From Bordetella genomosp. 10 (lineage in GTDB: Bacteria > Pseudomonadota > Gammaproteobacteria > Burkholderiales > Burkholderiaceae_B), in contig NZ_NEVM01000001.1 in assembly GCF_002261225.1 (NCBI RefSeq), forward strand, positions 1,240,001-1,304,000: 64,000 nt of DNA. Direction: 5' to 3'. The notes beneath the pieces were generated by a model that saw only the letters and a program-made list of their open reading frames with translations, had not been told where the DNA came from and did not search any database. The position numbers were made by a program, and so were the translations under genes. This document shows positions 26,263 to 36,145 of the stretch, one piece after another. Position 1 is the stretch's first letter; each line of letters starts with the position of its first letter.

Positions 26263-26304
26263 GGGCCGTCGCCGTACTTCTGGGGCTTGTGGGCCTCGAC
26301 GCTA

Positions 26305-27810
26305 TCAGTCCAGCCCCGAGGGCGCCTGGAAGCCGATGGCGCCGGCGCGCTCCAGCAGGTGGGCGAAGCGGATGGGTGTCAGGTCTTCCAAGTAAGGACC
26401 GACTGCCTGCGCGCCATAGGGCAGGCCGTCCTCGTCGATGCCGAGCGGGAAACTGGTGGCGGGCAGGCCGGGCAGCACCGGCAGGCCTGCCCAATTGAAG
26501 AGTTCGGCAAAGCGCAGGCTGCGCGTGCCAGACGGGTATTCCACGGGCGTGCGGCGGGCATCCTTGGGGGAATGGTCGTGGCGGAACGCGGTTGTGGCCA
26601 GCACCGGCGTGAGCACCAAGTCGACCGCGCCGAAGAAGGCTTCCCACCGATTGCGCAGTTGCAGGCGCGCCTCGTGTTTTTGCAGCCATTCGTGGTGAGA
26701 GAGATAGGGCGCGCGCAGCCAGGCGGCGTCGGGGTCGTCCTCGTCGCCGAGATTGCGCAGGCCGTCTATCGTCACGCCTTCCGGCAGCGAGGGGCGCGGC
26801 GGCAGAGAGGCTCCCAGCAGGCTGCGGTACAGCACGTGCGCGGCGTTGAGGTCGGGCAGCAGGCCCGACGGCAGGTCGGCCGGCCGCAGCACCCGCGCGC
26901 CGGCCGCTTGCAGAATGTCCAGCAGACGCGCGTGCACCCGCAATTCGGAGCGCGAGGCCTCCTGCCCCGGCCACTGCGCCAATAGCAGCACGGTGAAATC
27001 CCGCAGCCGCTCGTGCCGGCTGGCGGGCAGTTGCGCGCGCCAGGCCTTGCTTGCCAGCGGATCGCGGTTCAGCAGCACCTGCAGGGCCAGTTCCAGGTCT
27101 TGCGCGCTGCGGGCCAGTGGGCCGGCTACGGCCAGGTCGCGAAGCGTCTGCCGGCCGGCCGGCACGCCCGTGCCGCCGTTGTGAACCAAGCCGACGGTCG
27201 GCTTGTGGCCGAAGACGCCGGTGAAGTGCGCCGGGATGCGGATGGATCCGCCGATGTCGGTGCCCAGCTCCAGCCCGGTGAGGCCGGCCGCGACGGCGGC
27301 GGCCGCTCCGCCCGAGGAGCCGCCCGGCGTGCGGGTTTCGTCCCAGGGATTGAGGGTGGCACCGTAGATGTCGTTGTAGCTTTGCAGGTCGGCCAGCGCC
27401 AGCGGCACGTTGGTCTTGCCTATCAGCACGGCGCCGGCCTCGCGCAGCGCCGCCACGGCGGGGGCGTCCTGCGTCGCGCGGTTGCCGGCATGGGCCGGGT
27501 CGCCGACGCTGGTGATCAGGCCCGCGACGTTGAAGTTTTCCTTGACCGTCACGGGCACGCCCAGCAGCGGCTTGCGTTCGCCGCGCGCCAGTGCCGCGTC
27601 GGCAGCCCGGGCGGCGGCGCGGGCCGCCGCGTCGTCGCGCGCGATGATGGCGTTGAGCCGCGGATTGTGGCGTTCGATGCGCGCCAGCAGGTGCTCGAGC
27701 AGTGCCGAAGCGCTGGTCTCGCCCGCGGCCAGCGCGCGGGCCTGTTCATGGGCTGCGGCGTAGGCCAGCGCGTCGAGCCGGTCGATCGCGGAGGACATTG
27801 AGACGGTCAC
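26305..27810 (-). CDS. Amidase-signature-family amidase
   Basis: A 501-residue amidase. GTG 27810 overlaps the upstream binding-protein stop and has AAGGAAG four bases before it; ATG 27798 is the alternative. The Ser-cisSer-Lys catalytic triad is visible: Lys in PVTVKENFNVAG, the Ser-rich GGSSGGAAAAVA loop and the nucleophile Ser in GTDIGGSIRIPA. Such enzymes hydrolyse carboxamides to acid and ammonia. Translational coupling to a peptide-type binding protein suggests that an imported amide is the substrate. Confidence 0.95.
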   Translation of the reverse strand: MTVSMSSAIDRLDALAYAAAHEQARALAAGETSASALLEHLLARIERHNPRLNAIIARDDAAARAAARAADAALARGERKPLLGVPVTVKENFNVAGLITSVGDPAHAGNRATQDAPAVAALREAGAVLIGKTNVPLALADLQSYNDIYGATLNPWDETRTPGGSSGGAAAAVAAGLTGLELGTDIGGSIRIPAHFTGVFGHKPTVGLVHNGGTGVPAGRQTLRDLAVAGPLARSAQDLELALQVLLNRDPLASKAWRAQLPASRHERLRDFTVLLLAQWPGQEASRSELRVHARLLDILQAAGARVLRPADLPSGLLPDLNAAHVLYRSLLGASLPPRPSLPEGVTIDGLRNLGDEDDPDAAWLRAPYLSHHEWLQKHEARLQLRNRWEAFFGAVDLVLTPVLATTAFRHDHSPKDARRTPVEYPSGTRSLRFAELFNWAGLPVLPGLPATSFPLGIDEDGLPYGAQAVGPYLEDLTPIRFAHLLERAGAIGFQAPSGLD

Positions 27811-29438
27811 GGGGCTTCCTTGTGGGATTCGGGTTCCAGCCAGAGATCGGCGTAGTCGCCGGAAGTCAGGTCGACGCTGTTGTTCAGGCCGTGCACGCGA
27901 GCTTGATAGACCTGCAGGGACGCGGGCACCGTGACCAGAGGCAGCACCGGCAGGTCGCGGCCGACGATGGACTGGATTTCCTTGAACTCGGCCGCGCGCC
28001 GGGTCTCGTCCGTTTCGGTGGCAGCCTGGCGGAACAGATCGTCGACCTTGGGGTTGCGATAGTGCGAGGCATTGATCCACGGAATGGCCTTTTGCAGCGA
28101 CTCCGACCAGAAGATGCGCTGCACGCCCACCGTCGGGTCGAACAGACGGCTCAGGCCGTTGACGTTCAGGTCGAAGCCACGCTCCTTGTAGACCCGGTTC
28201 AGGAAGGTAGGCAGGTCGCCGTCGAGAATGGCGACCTTGATGCCCACGCGATTGAGCGTGGCGCGGAGGTATTCGGACACGCGCTTGAAGTTGGCCGAGG
28301 GCAGGAAACTCAGGCGTAGCTCGAAGCGTGTCCCGGCATCCTTGCGCGGATAGCCGGCCTCGTCGAGCAGGGCGTTGGCATGGGCGAGGTCTGTCGGATA
28401 GTCGAAAGCGCTGTCGTCATAGTACCGGGACAGCACGGCGGGGACGGGCGAGTTGACCACCTGGGCCCGTCCGTAATAGATGGTCTTGCCGATGAAATGA
28501 CGATCGATGGCGTACGCGATGGCATGGCGCACCTTGGCATTGGCCAGGATGGGATTCTCAAGATTGAATTCGAGAAAGAGCGCATTGTTGAGGAAGCCAT
28601 CGTCACTGTCGTCGACGCGCAGTTTGGGATTCTTCTGCAAGCGATCCAGGTCGGATAGCGCCACGTTCAGCGCGCCGTTGACCTCGCCTGTCTCGATGGC
28701 CGCCGAGATGGCGGCGGTGTCATTGATGAAGCGGTAGATCACCCGGTCCAGGTAGGGGCGGTCTTTACGCCAGTAGTTGGGATTGCGCTCAAGCACCAGA
28801 TGGCTGCCCCTGGCCCATTCCTTGAACATGAAGGGACCGGTGCCGATGGGGTGGGAGATGTTGGGGCTGTTCAATGGATCGCCGTCGCCGTAGACATGGT
28901 GCGGCACGATGGGCAGCTCGGCCGAGGATAGCGCGTTGATGAGATAGGGCGCCGGCTTGCTCAATACGATGACGGCGGTATGCGCATCGGGCATCTCGAC
29001 GTCCTTGACATTGGCCAGCGTGATGCTGCCGCGCGGCCCCCGTTCCTTCTGCTTGAGGATGGAGTAGCGCACGTCGTCGGCGGTGAAATCGGCGCCGTCG
29101 TGAAACTTGACCCCCTGGCGCAGCGTGAAGGTATAGCGCAGGCCGTCCGGGCTGATCCGCCAGGCGGTGGCGAGCAGGGGTTGGGGTTTGAAGTCGAGGT
29201 CATAGCGCAGCAGGCCTTCGGTGATCTTGGCGCTGATGTTGCGATTGTCGGTCTTGGTGTCGAGGAAGGAGACCAGGGTGGTCGGCTCCTGCGCGACGGC
29301 GTAGGTGAACGTGCCGCCGTGCACGGGAGTTGCGGCCGCGATCGTGGCGGTGGTCGCGCCGTGCGTGTCCGCGGCGGACGCGCAGTTTAGCGAGAGGGCC
29401 AGCGAGCAGGCCACGAGAAGATGCTGCAGGGAAGGCAT
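27807..29438 (-). CDS. Peptide/amide-type ABC transporter substrate-binding protein (SBP family 5), copy 1
   Basis: A 543-residue periplasmic protein. ATG 29438 is chosen because a normal signal peptide follows (HLLVACSLALSLNCASAAD); the frame opens earlier without support. Family 5 features are GGTFTYA near the mature start, the SPDGLRYTFTLRQGVKFHDG segment, IGTGPFMFKEW and ERNPNYW. No permease or ATPase is adjacent on this strand, so it probably works with the membrane components at 32407-36096. It is coupled to the amidase. Confidence 0.94.
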   Translation of the reverse strand: MPSLQHLLVACSLALSLNCASAADTHGATTATIAAATPVHGGTFTYAVAQEPTTLVSFLDTKTDNRNISAKITEGLLRYDLDFKPQPLLATAWRISPDGLRYTFTLRQGVKFHDGADFTADDVRYSILKQKERGPRGSITLANVKDVEMPDAHTAVIVLSKPAPYLINALSSAELPIVPHHVYGDGDPLNSPNISHPIGTGPFMFKEWARGSHLVLERNPNYWRKDRPYLDRVIYRFINDTAAISAAIETGEVNGALNVALSDLDRLQKNPKLRVDDSDDGFLNNALFLEFNLENPILANAKVRHAIAYAIDRHFIGKTIYYGRAQVVNSPVPAVLSRYYDDSAFDYPTDLAHANALLDEAGYPRKDAGTRFELRLSFLPSANFKRVSEYLRATLNRVGIKVAILDGDLPTFLNRVYKERGFDLNVNGLSRLFDPTVGVQRIFWSESLQKAIPWINASHYRNPKVDDLFRQAATETDETRRAAEFKEIQSIVGRDLPVLPLVTVPASLQVYQARVHGLNNSVDLTSGDYADLWLEPESHKEAP

Positions 29439-29587
29439 GGAGTTTTCTCTGGAGTGGAGGCGTGCCGCCGACCTCGATATTGCCGCCGATGGCACGCCGG
29501 CCGGTTCGGTGATCGAGACGCGCACGGCCGATCATTCTGTTCAGAGGCCGGTTTGCTTCGCAAATAAATTCCGCGATGAACTAAACA

Positions 29588-29605
29588 ACTTCTTAATTAA
29601 TAAGT
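29588..29605. promoter_or_regulatory. 18-bp AT-rich palindrome in a divergent promoter region
   Basis: ACTT-C-TTAA / TTAA-T-AAGT: eight of nine base pairs are symmetric. It lies in an AT-rich segment (about 29550-29640) between the leftward binding-protein gene and the rightward aldo/keto reductase gene, where a dimeric regulator could control both. Confidence 0.45.
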
Positions 29606-29677
29606 CGTACTTCTTTGATCGATGTGTTTGGGGATTACTAGAATGAGGCCCTCTCTCTTCATCTTCCTCCCCGCCAC

Positions 29678-30697
29678 ATGAGTTATCGCTATTTGGGCAA
29701 GAGCGCCCTCAAGGTTTCTCGCCTGGCCCTGGGCACCATGATGTTCGGCGGCCCGGCCGACGAGTCCACCTCGCGCGAGATCGTCGCGCGCGCCAAGGCG
29801 CAGGGGATCAATTTTCTCGACACAGCCGACGTGTACCAGAACGGCGCCACCGAGGATGTCGTGGGCCGCGCTATCCAGCGTGACCGCGACGATTGGGTGC
29901 TCGCGACGAAGTTCGGCAATCCGGGTGGAGAAGGCCCCAACCAACGGGGCACTTCGCGCAAGTGGATCGTCGAGGCGGTAGAGGGCAGCCTGCGCCGCCT
30001 GGGGACCGACTACATCGATATCCTGTATTTTCATCGCGCGGATTTTCACGCCCCGTTGGGCGAGGCGGTGCGCGCCATAGCCGACCTGGTGCGCGCGGGC
30101 AAGGTGCGTTATTTCGGCGTATCCAATTTCCGCGGTTGGCGCATCGCCGAGACAGCCGATCTGGCCGATGCCGAAGGCATAGACCGGCCCGTGGCCAGTC
30201 AGCCGCTCTACAACCTGGTCAACCGCACGGCCGAGGCCGAGCAACTGCCCGCGGCACACGCCTACGGTCTGGGCGTGGTGTCGTACAGCCCCTTGGCCCG
30301 AGGCGTGCTCACGGCCAAGTACGACAGCATCGACAATCCGCTGGCGGGCTCGCGCGCCGCGCGCCAGGACAAGCGCCTGCTGGAGACCGAATGGCGCAAG
30401 GAGTCGGTGGACATCGCTCGGACCATCCGCGAGCACATCGCTGACCGAGGCATAGATCCGGTGGCTTTCGCGCTGGGTTGGGTGCTCAACAACCAGCTCG
30501 TCACCTCGGCCATTGCCGGTCCGCGCACCCTCGAACAGTGGGAAGGCTACGCCAAGGCGCTGGACTATCGCTTCACGGCCGAGGACGAAGCCCTGGTCGA
30601 TCGCCTGGTGGCGGCCGGGCATCCATCCACGCCGGGCTTCACCGATCCGGGGCATCCCGTGGAAGGACGCGTGCCTCGCGTGCCGGCCGTTGTCTGA
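29678..30697 (+). CDS. Aldo/keto reductase
   Basis: A 339-residue NAD(P)H-dependent oxidoreductase of TIM-barrel type. The catalytic tetrad is visible: Asp and Tyr in FLDTADVYQNG, Lys in VLATKFGNP and His in ILYFHRADF. The C-terminal NQLVTSAIAGPRTLEQ segment is the usual cofactor-binding region. It reduces an aldehyde or ketone; the substrate is not predictable. It is followed by the peptide-type ABC operon on the same strand, 53 bases apart. Confidence 0.95.
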   Translation: MSYRYLGKSALKVSRLALGTMMFGGPADESTSREIVARAKAQGINFLDTADVYQNGATEDVVGRAIQRDRDDWVLATKFGNPGGEGPNQRGTSRKWIVEAVEGSLRRLGTDYIDILYFHRADFHAPLGEAVRAIADLVRAGKVRYFGVSNFRGWRIAETADLADAEGIDRPVASQPLYNLVNRTAEAEQLPAAHAYGLGVVSYSPLARGVLTAKYDSIDNPLAGSRAARQDKRLLETEWRKESVDIARTIREHIADRGIDPVAFALGWVLNNQLVTSAIAGPRTLEQWEGYAKALDYRFTAEDEALVDRLVAAGHPSTPGFTDPGHPVEGRVPRVPAVV

Positions 30698-30750
30698 AAC
30701 GCCTCGGGGCACGGTCCATTCCAAGCCTTCCTGCACGGTTTCCCATCGAT

Positions 30751-32388
30751 ATGTTGCGTAGCTTCCTGACTCATCTCCTGCTGGGCCGCCCGTCTCCCGT
30801 GCTTCGCGCCGGCTGCGCGATTCTTGCCATGGCCTGCCTGGGCGCGGCCTCGTCCACGGCTGCCTTGGCGCAGGCCCCGGCGGCGCTCGCACCCGCGCAG
30901 GGCGGCACGCTGAACTGGGTCATCACCGTCGAGCCCTCCGTATTCCTGCCCTTGACGACGACCGCCGGCGGCAGCACCGAGGTCGGTCCCAAGGTGGTCG
31001 AAGGCTTGTTCAACTACGACCAGAAGCTGCAGCCCATTCCAGCGCTGGCCACGGCTTACAAGGTCTCCGGCGATGGCCTGGTCTATACCTTCACGCTGCG
31101 CAAGGGCGTCAAGTGGCACGACGGCCAGGATTTCACCGCCGCCGACGTGGCCTTCTCGATCCGAACGCTTAAGGAAGTCCATCCGCGTGGACGGGTGACC
31201 TTCGCCAACGTAAAGAACATCGACACCCCCGACCCCTACACGGTGGTGCTGACGCTGGAAAAACCCGCCCCCTACCTGCTGACGGCGCTGGACGGTGAAG
31301 AATCGCCCATCATTCCCAAGCACCTGTACGAAGGCAAGGACGTGGTCTCCAACCCCTTGAACAACGCGCCGATCGGGACAGGCCCCTTCATCTTCAAGGA
31401 GTGGGTGCGCGGCAGCCACATTACGCTGGTGCGCAACCCCAACTATTGGGACAAGCCCAAACCCTATCTGGACACGCTGGTGGTCCGCTTCATTCCCGAT
31501 GCCGCGGCGCGCGCCGCGGCCCTGGAGTCGGGCGAGATACAGTTGGGCGACAAGGTGATCCCGCTGTCGGACGTGGAGCGCTTCAGGACGCTGCCCAATG
31601 TGTCGGTAAATTTTCGGTCTTGGCCCTATATCGGCGACCATATGCAGATTTACTTCAATCTGGATTCGCCTTACTTAAAGAAGAAGGAAGTGCGCCAGGC
31701 GGTGGCGCAAGCCTTTAATTTTGACGCTTTCCAGAAGACGATCTGGTACGGCCATGGCGTGGGCTCAGCCACGCCCATCGGTGCGGCTTCGCCTTTCCAC
31801 GATCCCGGAATCAAGCGCTACCCCTATGACGTGAAGGCGGCGGAAGCGCTGCTGGACGCGGCGGGCTATCCCAAGGGCGCCGACGGCAGGCGCTTTTCCA
31901 TCAAGCTGCTCTATAACCCCTTCCAGGAAAAGCGCGCCGCCGATTTCTTCAAGCAGGCCCTAGCGCGCGTCGGCATCGACGCCGACCTGCAAAGCCTGGA
32001 TTTCGCCACCTATGTCAACCGCGTCTACACCGACCGGGCCTTCGACATCACGCTCGAAAACCTGACCAACGTCTTCGATCCCACCATCGGCGTGCAGCGC
32101 GTGTTCTGGTCGAAGAACTACAAGATAGGCCTGCCGTTCTCCAATGCGCCGCACTACGTCAGCGCCGAGGCGGATCGATTGCTGGAGGCCGCGGCAGTCG
32201 AATCCAACGCCGAAAAGCGCAAGGCGCTGTTCTTCAAGTTCCAGCAAGTCGTGCACGACGATATCCCATCGATCGAGCTGGGCGAGGGCCCCCGCGTCAT
32301 TATCGCCGCGAAGAATCTGCACGGCTGGGACCGGTACGCCGGCGGCGTGCGCGCCAGCTTCGCCGATGTGTATTTCTCCAAGTCCTGA
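30751..32388 (+). CDS. Peptide-type ABC transporter substrate-binding protein, copy 2
   Basis: A 545-residue SBP family 5 protein starting at ATG 30751, with a long signal peptide ending near TAALAQA. It has GGTLNWV, GDGLVYTFTLRKGVKWHDGQ and IGTGPFIFKEWVRGSH, clearly paralogous to the proteins at 27807 and 40223. It opens an operon with two permeases and a fused ATPase. The ligand could be a peptide, opine, glutathione-like compound or other amide. Confidence 0.95.
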   Translation: MLRSFLTHLLLGRPSPVLRAGCAILAMACLGAASSTAALAQAPAALAPAQGGTLNWVITVEPSVFLPLTTTAGGSTEVGPKVVEGLFNYDQKLQPIPALATAYKVSGDGLVYTFTLRKGVKWHDGQDFTAADVAFSIRTLKEVHPRGRVTFANVKNIDTPDPYTVVLTLEKPAPYLLTALDGEESPIIPKHLYEGKDVVSNPLNNAPIGTGPFIFKEWVRGSHITLVRNPNYWDKPKPYLDTLVVRFIPDAAARAAALESGEIQLGDKVIPLSDVERFRTLPNVSVNFRSWPYIGDHMQIYFNLDSPYLKKKEVRQAVAQAFNFDAFQKTIWYGHGVGSATPIGAASPFHDPGIKRYPYDVKAAEALLDAAGYPKGADGRRFSIKLLYNPFQEKRAADFFKQALARVGIDADLQSLDFATYVNRVYTDRAFDITLENLTNVFDPTIGVQRVFWSKNYKIGLPFSNAPHYVSAEADRLLEAAAVESNAEKRKALFFKFQQVVHDDIPSIELGEGPRVIIAAKNLHGWDRYAGGVRASFADVYFSKS

Positions 32389-32406
32389 GGCGGAGCGGCC
32401 GCGATC

Positions 32407-33402
32407 ATGAGCAAACGAGGAGGCGGCGCGCGCGTGTGGCGGGCGCTCAAGCGCAATGCCTGGCAGGCGGTTCCCACGGTCATCGGCGTGGTGATCCTGA
32501 ACTTCCTGTTGATGCAACTGGTGCCGGGCGACGCGGCCGACGTCATCGCGGCCGAGTCCGGCTCGGCCACGGCGGAGACGATGGCGCAGTTGCGGACGCA
32601 TTTCGGCTTGAACCTGCCCATGCTGCAGCGCCTTTGGGAGTACCTGCTGAATCTGGCGCACCTGAACCTGGGTGTTTCGCCCAGGCAGAACGTGCCGGTG
32701 TTGTCGCTGATCCTCGATCGGCTCGGCAACACGCTGCTGCTGATGGGAACGGCCCTGGGCGTGGCCGTGCTGGCCGGCGTGCTGCTGGGCGTGCTGATGT
32801 CGGTCAAGGCGGGCAAGTGGCAGGATCGCATCCTGTCGATGCTGGCCCTGCTGCTGTATTCCACGCCGGGCTTCTGGCTGGGGCTGATGGTTATCGTGCT
32901 GTTCGCGGTCAAGCTGGGCTGGCTGCCCACCGGCGGTGACGTGACCATCGGTGCCGGCCTCTCGGGCTGGAGCCTGCTGGTCGATCGGGTCCGCCATCTG
33001 GTGCTGCCGGCCTTGACCACGGCGGGCTTTTTCATTGCCATCTTCGCGCGCTTGACGCGCGCGTCGATGCTGGAGGTCAACCGCCAGGATTTCGTCCGCA
33101 CCGCCGAGTCCAAGGGACTCGGCCCGGTAGCCATCACATTCAGGCATGTGCTGCGCAATGCCTTGATCCCGGTGACCACGGTGGCCGGCATGCATTTCGG
33201 CGCGCTGCTGGGCGGCGCCACGGTGATCGAGACCGTGTTCAGTTGGCCCGGCATGGGCCGGCTGGCGATGGATTCCGTGCTGGCGCGCGATTACTCGGTG
33301 CTGCTGGGCATCCTTTTCATGGCTTCGCTGCTGGTGATCGTGACCAATATGCTGGTTGACCTGCTGCATGCCTGGCTGGACCCGCGCATCGAGATCCGCT
33401 GA
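32407..33402 (+). CDS. Peptide-type ABC transporter permease (DppB-like)
   Basis: A 331-residue inner-membrane permease with six hydrophobic helices. The N-terminal sequence with LMQLVPGDAAD and the EAA-type loop (FVRTAESKGLGPVAITFRHVLRNALIPV) identify the DppB/OppB family. It is the first of two permeases in the operon, 18 bases after the binding-protein gene. Confidence 0.95.
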   Translation: MSKRGGGARVWRALKRNAWQAVPTVIGVVILNFLLMQLVPGDAADVIAAESGSATAETMAQLRTHFGLNLPMLQRLWEYLLNLAHLNLGVSPRQNVPVLSLILDRLGNTLLLMGTALGVAVLAGVLLGVLMSVKAGKWQDRILSMLALLLYSTPGFWLGLMVIVLFAVKLGWLPTGGDVTIGAGLSGWSLLVDRVRHLVLPALTTAGFFIAIFARLTRASMLEVNRQDFVRTAESKGLGPVAITFRHVLRNALIPVTTVAGMHFGALLGGATVIETVFSWPGMGRLAMDSVLARDYSVLLGILFMASLLVIVTNMLVDLLHAWLDPRIEIR

Positions 33403-33427
33403 GGGCGGAACGAGAAGGGAAACAATC

Positions 33428-34372
33428 ATGAAGAAGAACGGGACCGAAACGGCCAGGCATGCAATCCTGTCATGGCGCTTCTGGCGGACGGACCGGGCGC
33501 CCGGGCAGGCGGCCGCCGGCGAGTTGCTGCCGACGGCCAGCCGCTACGAGGCGTGGAGGGCGTTCCTGCGCAATCCCTGGGCCATGGCCGGCCTGGCGAT
33601 CCTGGCGGCCATCGTGCTCATGGCGGTCTTCGCCGGCAAGCTGTTCCCGGGCGATCCGCTGGACATGGTGGCCCAGCCCGTGGTCTGGCCCGGCACGGAC
33701 GCCTCTCTTCCGCTTGGCAGCGACTCGCTGGGCCGCGATGTCGCGGCCGAGGTGGTCCACGGCGCGCGGGTATCGCTGGCCGTGGGGGCGGTGGCGGCGG
33801 TCATCAGCCTGTTCATCGGCGTGCTGGTGGGCGCGGCAGCCGGGTACTTCGGCGGCTGGGTGGACGACCTGCTGGTGCGGTTGATCGAGCTGGTGCAGAC
33901 CATCCCCACTTTCCTGCTGGTCATCGTCATCGTGGCTATCGGCCACCCCTCGGTGCGAGTCATCGTGCTGGCGATCGGGCTGGCTTCCTGGCCGGTGATC
34001 GCGCGCCTGGTGCGGGCCGAGTTCCGCGCCTTGCGCGAATCGGAGTTCGTCCTGGCGGCGCGCAGCCAGGGCTTCGGCGCCGCCTGGATCATTTTCCGCG
34101 AGATCCTGCCCAACGCCCTGCCGCCCGTGGTGGTGACGACCTCGGTGCTGGTGGCGACCGCCATCCTGCAGGAGTCGGCTTTGTCATTCCTGGGCATGGG
34201 CGACCCGAACGTGGTTTCATGGGGCAGCATGATCGGCGAGGGACGCGAGATGCTGCGCACCGCGTGGTATCTGACCGCCATTCCAGGGATCGCCATCATC
34301 GTGACGGTGCTGTCCCTCAACCTGATCGGCGATGGCTTGAACGACGCCTTCAACCCCCGCCTGCGAGGTTGA
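33428..34372 (+). CDS. Peptide-type ABC transporter permease (DppC-like)
   Basis: A 314-residue permease of the DppC/OppC family. Start ATG 33428 has AAGGGAA upstream. It has the N-terminal OppC-type segment (FLRNPWAMAGLAILAAIV), the LGSDSLGRDV motif and the EAA loop (FVLAARSQGFGAAWIIFREILPNALP). It pairs with the DppB-like subunit. The stop is 2 bases before the ATPase start. Confidence 0.95.
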   Translation: MKKNGTETARHAILSWRFWRTDRAPGQAAAGELLPTASRYEAWRAFLRNPWAMAGLAILAAIVLMAVFAGKLFPGDPLDMVAQPVVWPGTDASLPLGSDSLGRDVAAEVVHGARVSLAVGAVAAVISLFIGVLVGAAAGYFGGWVDDLLVRLIELVQTIPTFLLVIVIVAIGHPSVRVIVLAIGLASWPVIARLVRAEFRALRESEFVLAARSQGFGAAWIIFREILPNALPPVVVTTSVLVATAILQESALSFLGMGDPNVVSWGSMIGEGREMLRTAWYLTAIPGIAIIVTVLSLNLIGDGLNDAFNPRLRG

Positions 34373-34374
34373 GC

Positions 34375-36096
34375 ATGAGCATCGAGAACCCATTGCTCGA
34401 CGTCCGCGGCCTGGATGTGCAGTTCCGGGGCAGGCGCGGCGCCCATCACGCGGTCAAGCGACTGGACTTCGCGCTGGCCGAGGGCGAGGCCCTGGCCCTG
34501 GTGGGCGAGTCGGGCTGCGGCAAGTCCACCACCGCGTTGTCCATCCTGCGCCTGCTGGGCGCCAACGCCCGGATCGGCGGCGAGATCCGGCTGCAGGGCC
34601 GGGATATCCTGGGCTTGAGCCTGGCGGCGTTGCGCCGGTTGCGCGGCCGCGACGTGTCGATGATTTTCCAGGAGCCCATGACGTCGCTCAACCCGGTGCA
34701 CACGGTGGGAGCGCAGATTGGCGAGACCCTGCGGCTGCATCAGGACCTGTCGCGGCAGGCGGCCCGCCGCCGCACGCTGGAGATGCTGGACCTGGTCAAG
34801 ATACCCGAGCCGCAGCGGCGCATCGACGACTATCCGCACAATCTCTCGGGCGGGCAGCGCCAGCGCGTCATGATCGCCATGGCGGTGGCCTGCCAGCCCA
34901 GGCTGCTGATCGCCGACGAGCCCACCACGGCGCTGGACGTGACGGTGCAGGCGCGCATCCTGCAACTGCTGGACCAGTTGCGCCGCGATCTGTCCATGGG
35001 GCTGCTGCTCATCACCCATGACCTTGGCGTGGTGTCGCAGTGGGCCGACCGCGTGCTGGTGATGTTCGACGGCGAGAAGGTCGAGGAAGGACTTACCCGA
35101 CAGGTGTTCGAGCATCCGCGGCATGCTTATGTCCAGGGTTTGCTGGGCGCCTCGCTGCATGCCGGCCGGCAGGCTCACTACCGCCATGGCGCGTTGCCGG
35201 AGATCCATCGCGTGGTCGACCGGGAGAGCGGAATGCGCAGCTTCCGCCTGGCGACGCCGCAGCTTCGGTTCGACGAGACCGCGCCGCGCGGGCAGGGCGG
35301 CGCGCCCGCCCTTTTGTCCGTGCAAGCGCTGCGCACCAGCTACGCCAGGCGGGATGGCAGCTTGTTTCACGCCGTGGACGGCGTGTCCTTCGAGATCGGG
35401 CGCGGGGAAACCCTGGGCCTGGTGGGAGAGTCGGGCTGCGGCAAGTCCACGCTGTCGCGCACGTTGATGCGGCTGGTTCCCGCCGCCTCGGGACGCATCG
35501 TGCTCGACGGCGTCGATCTGGCCAGCCTGACGCAGCGCGAGGTCAAGCCGTGGCGCAAGCGCATCCAGATGGTGTTCCAGGACCCCTATGCCTCGTTGAA
35601 CCCGCGGCGCAATGTGTTCGACACGCTGGACGCGGTGCTGGCGCTGCACGGAGAGAAGGACCGCGCACGCCGCCGCGCGCTCATCGGCCAGACCCTCGAG
35701 CGGGTAGGGCTGCCGGCCGCCGCCGCGAACCGCTTCCCGCACGAATTCTCGGGTGGCCAGCGCCAGCGCATCGGCATCGCGCGGGCGTTGATCCTGCGGC
35801 CTTCGCTGGTGATCCTGGACGAGCCGGTGTCGGCGCTCGACGTGTCCATCCAGGCGCAGATCCTCAATCTGCTGGCGGAGTTGAAACGGGATTTCGGCCT
35901 GTCCTATCTGTTTATCTCGCATGACCTGGCCGTGGTGCGCTACATCGCCGACCGGGTGCTGGTGATGAACGAGGGCAGGATCGTCGAGGAGGGCGACCAC
36001 GAGCAGATCTGGCGGTCGCCGCGCCACCCCTACACGCAAAGCCTGATTGCCGCCGTGCCGCGGCCCTTGCCCGAGGTGGCCGTGGCGGTCGCCTGA
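34375..36096 (+). CDS. Fused DppD-DppF-type ABC ATPase
   Basis: A 573-residue protein with two complete ATPase domains in one chain. Domain 1 has Walker [10 protein letters not shown] at residues 44-52, LSGGQ at 157-161 and Walker B LLIADEP at 177-183. Domain 2 has Walker A at 351-359, FSGGQRQR near residue 460 and [11 protein letters not shown]. The first half resembles DppD, the second DppF. Such fusions are common for glutathione- and opine-type importers. It powers the permeases just upstream. Confidence 0.96.
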   Translation: MSIENPLLDVRGLDVQFRGRRGAHHAVKRLDFALAEGEALALVGESGCGKSTTALSILRLLGANARIGGEIRLQGRDILGLSLAALRRLRGRDVSMIFQEPMTSLNPVHTVGAQIGETLRLHQDLSRQAARRRTLEMLDLVKIPEPQRRIDDYPHNLSGGQRQRVMIAMAVACQPRLLIADEPTTALDVTVQARILQLLDQLRRDLSMGLLLITHDLGVVSQWADRVLVMFDGEKVEEGLTRQVFEHPRHAYVQGLLGASLHAGRQAHYRHGALPEIHRVVDRESGMRSFRLATPQLRFDETAPRGQGGAPALLSVQALRTSYARRDGSLFHAVDGVSFEIGRGETLGLVGESGCGKSTLSRTLMRLVPAASGRIVLDGVDLASLTQREVKPWRKRIQMVFQDPYASLNPRRNVFDTLDAVLALHGEKDRARRRALIGQTLERVGLPAAAANRFPHEFSGGQRQRIGIARALILRPSLVILDEPVSALDVSIQAQILNLLAELKRDFGLSYLFISHDLAVVRYIADRVLVMNEGRIVEEGDHEQIWRSPRHPYTQSLIAAVPRPLPEVAVAVA

Positions 36097-36145
36097 GCCG
36101 GTTGCGTCGCCGGCCCGGGAGCCGGCCTTATTCCAAGGATGACCC

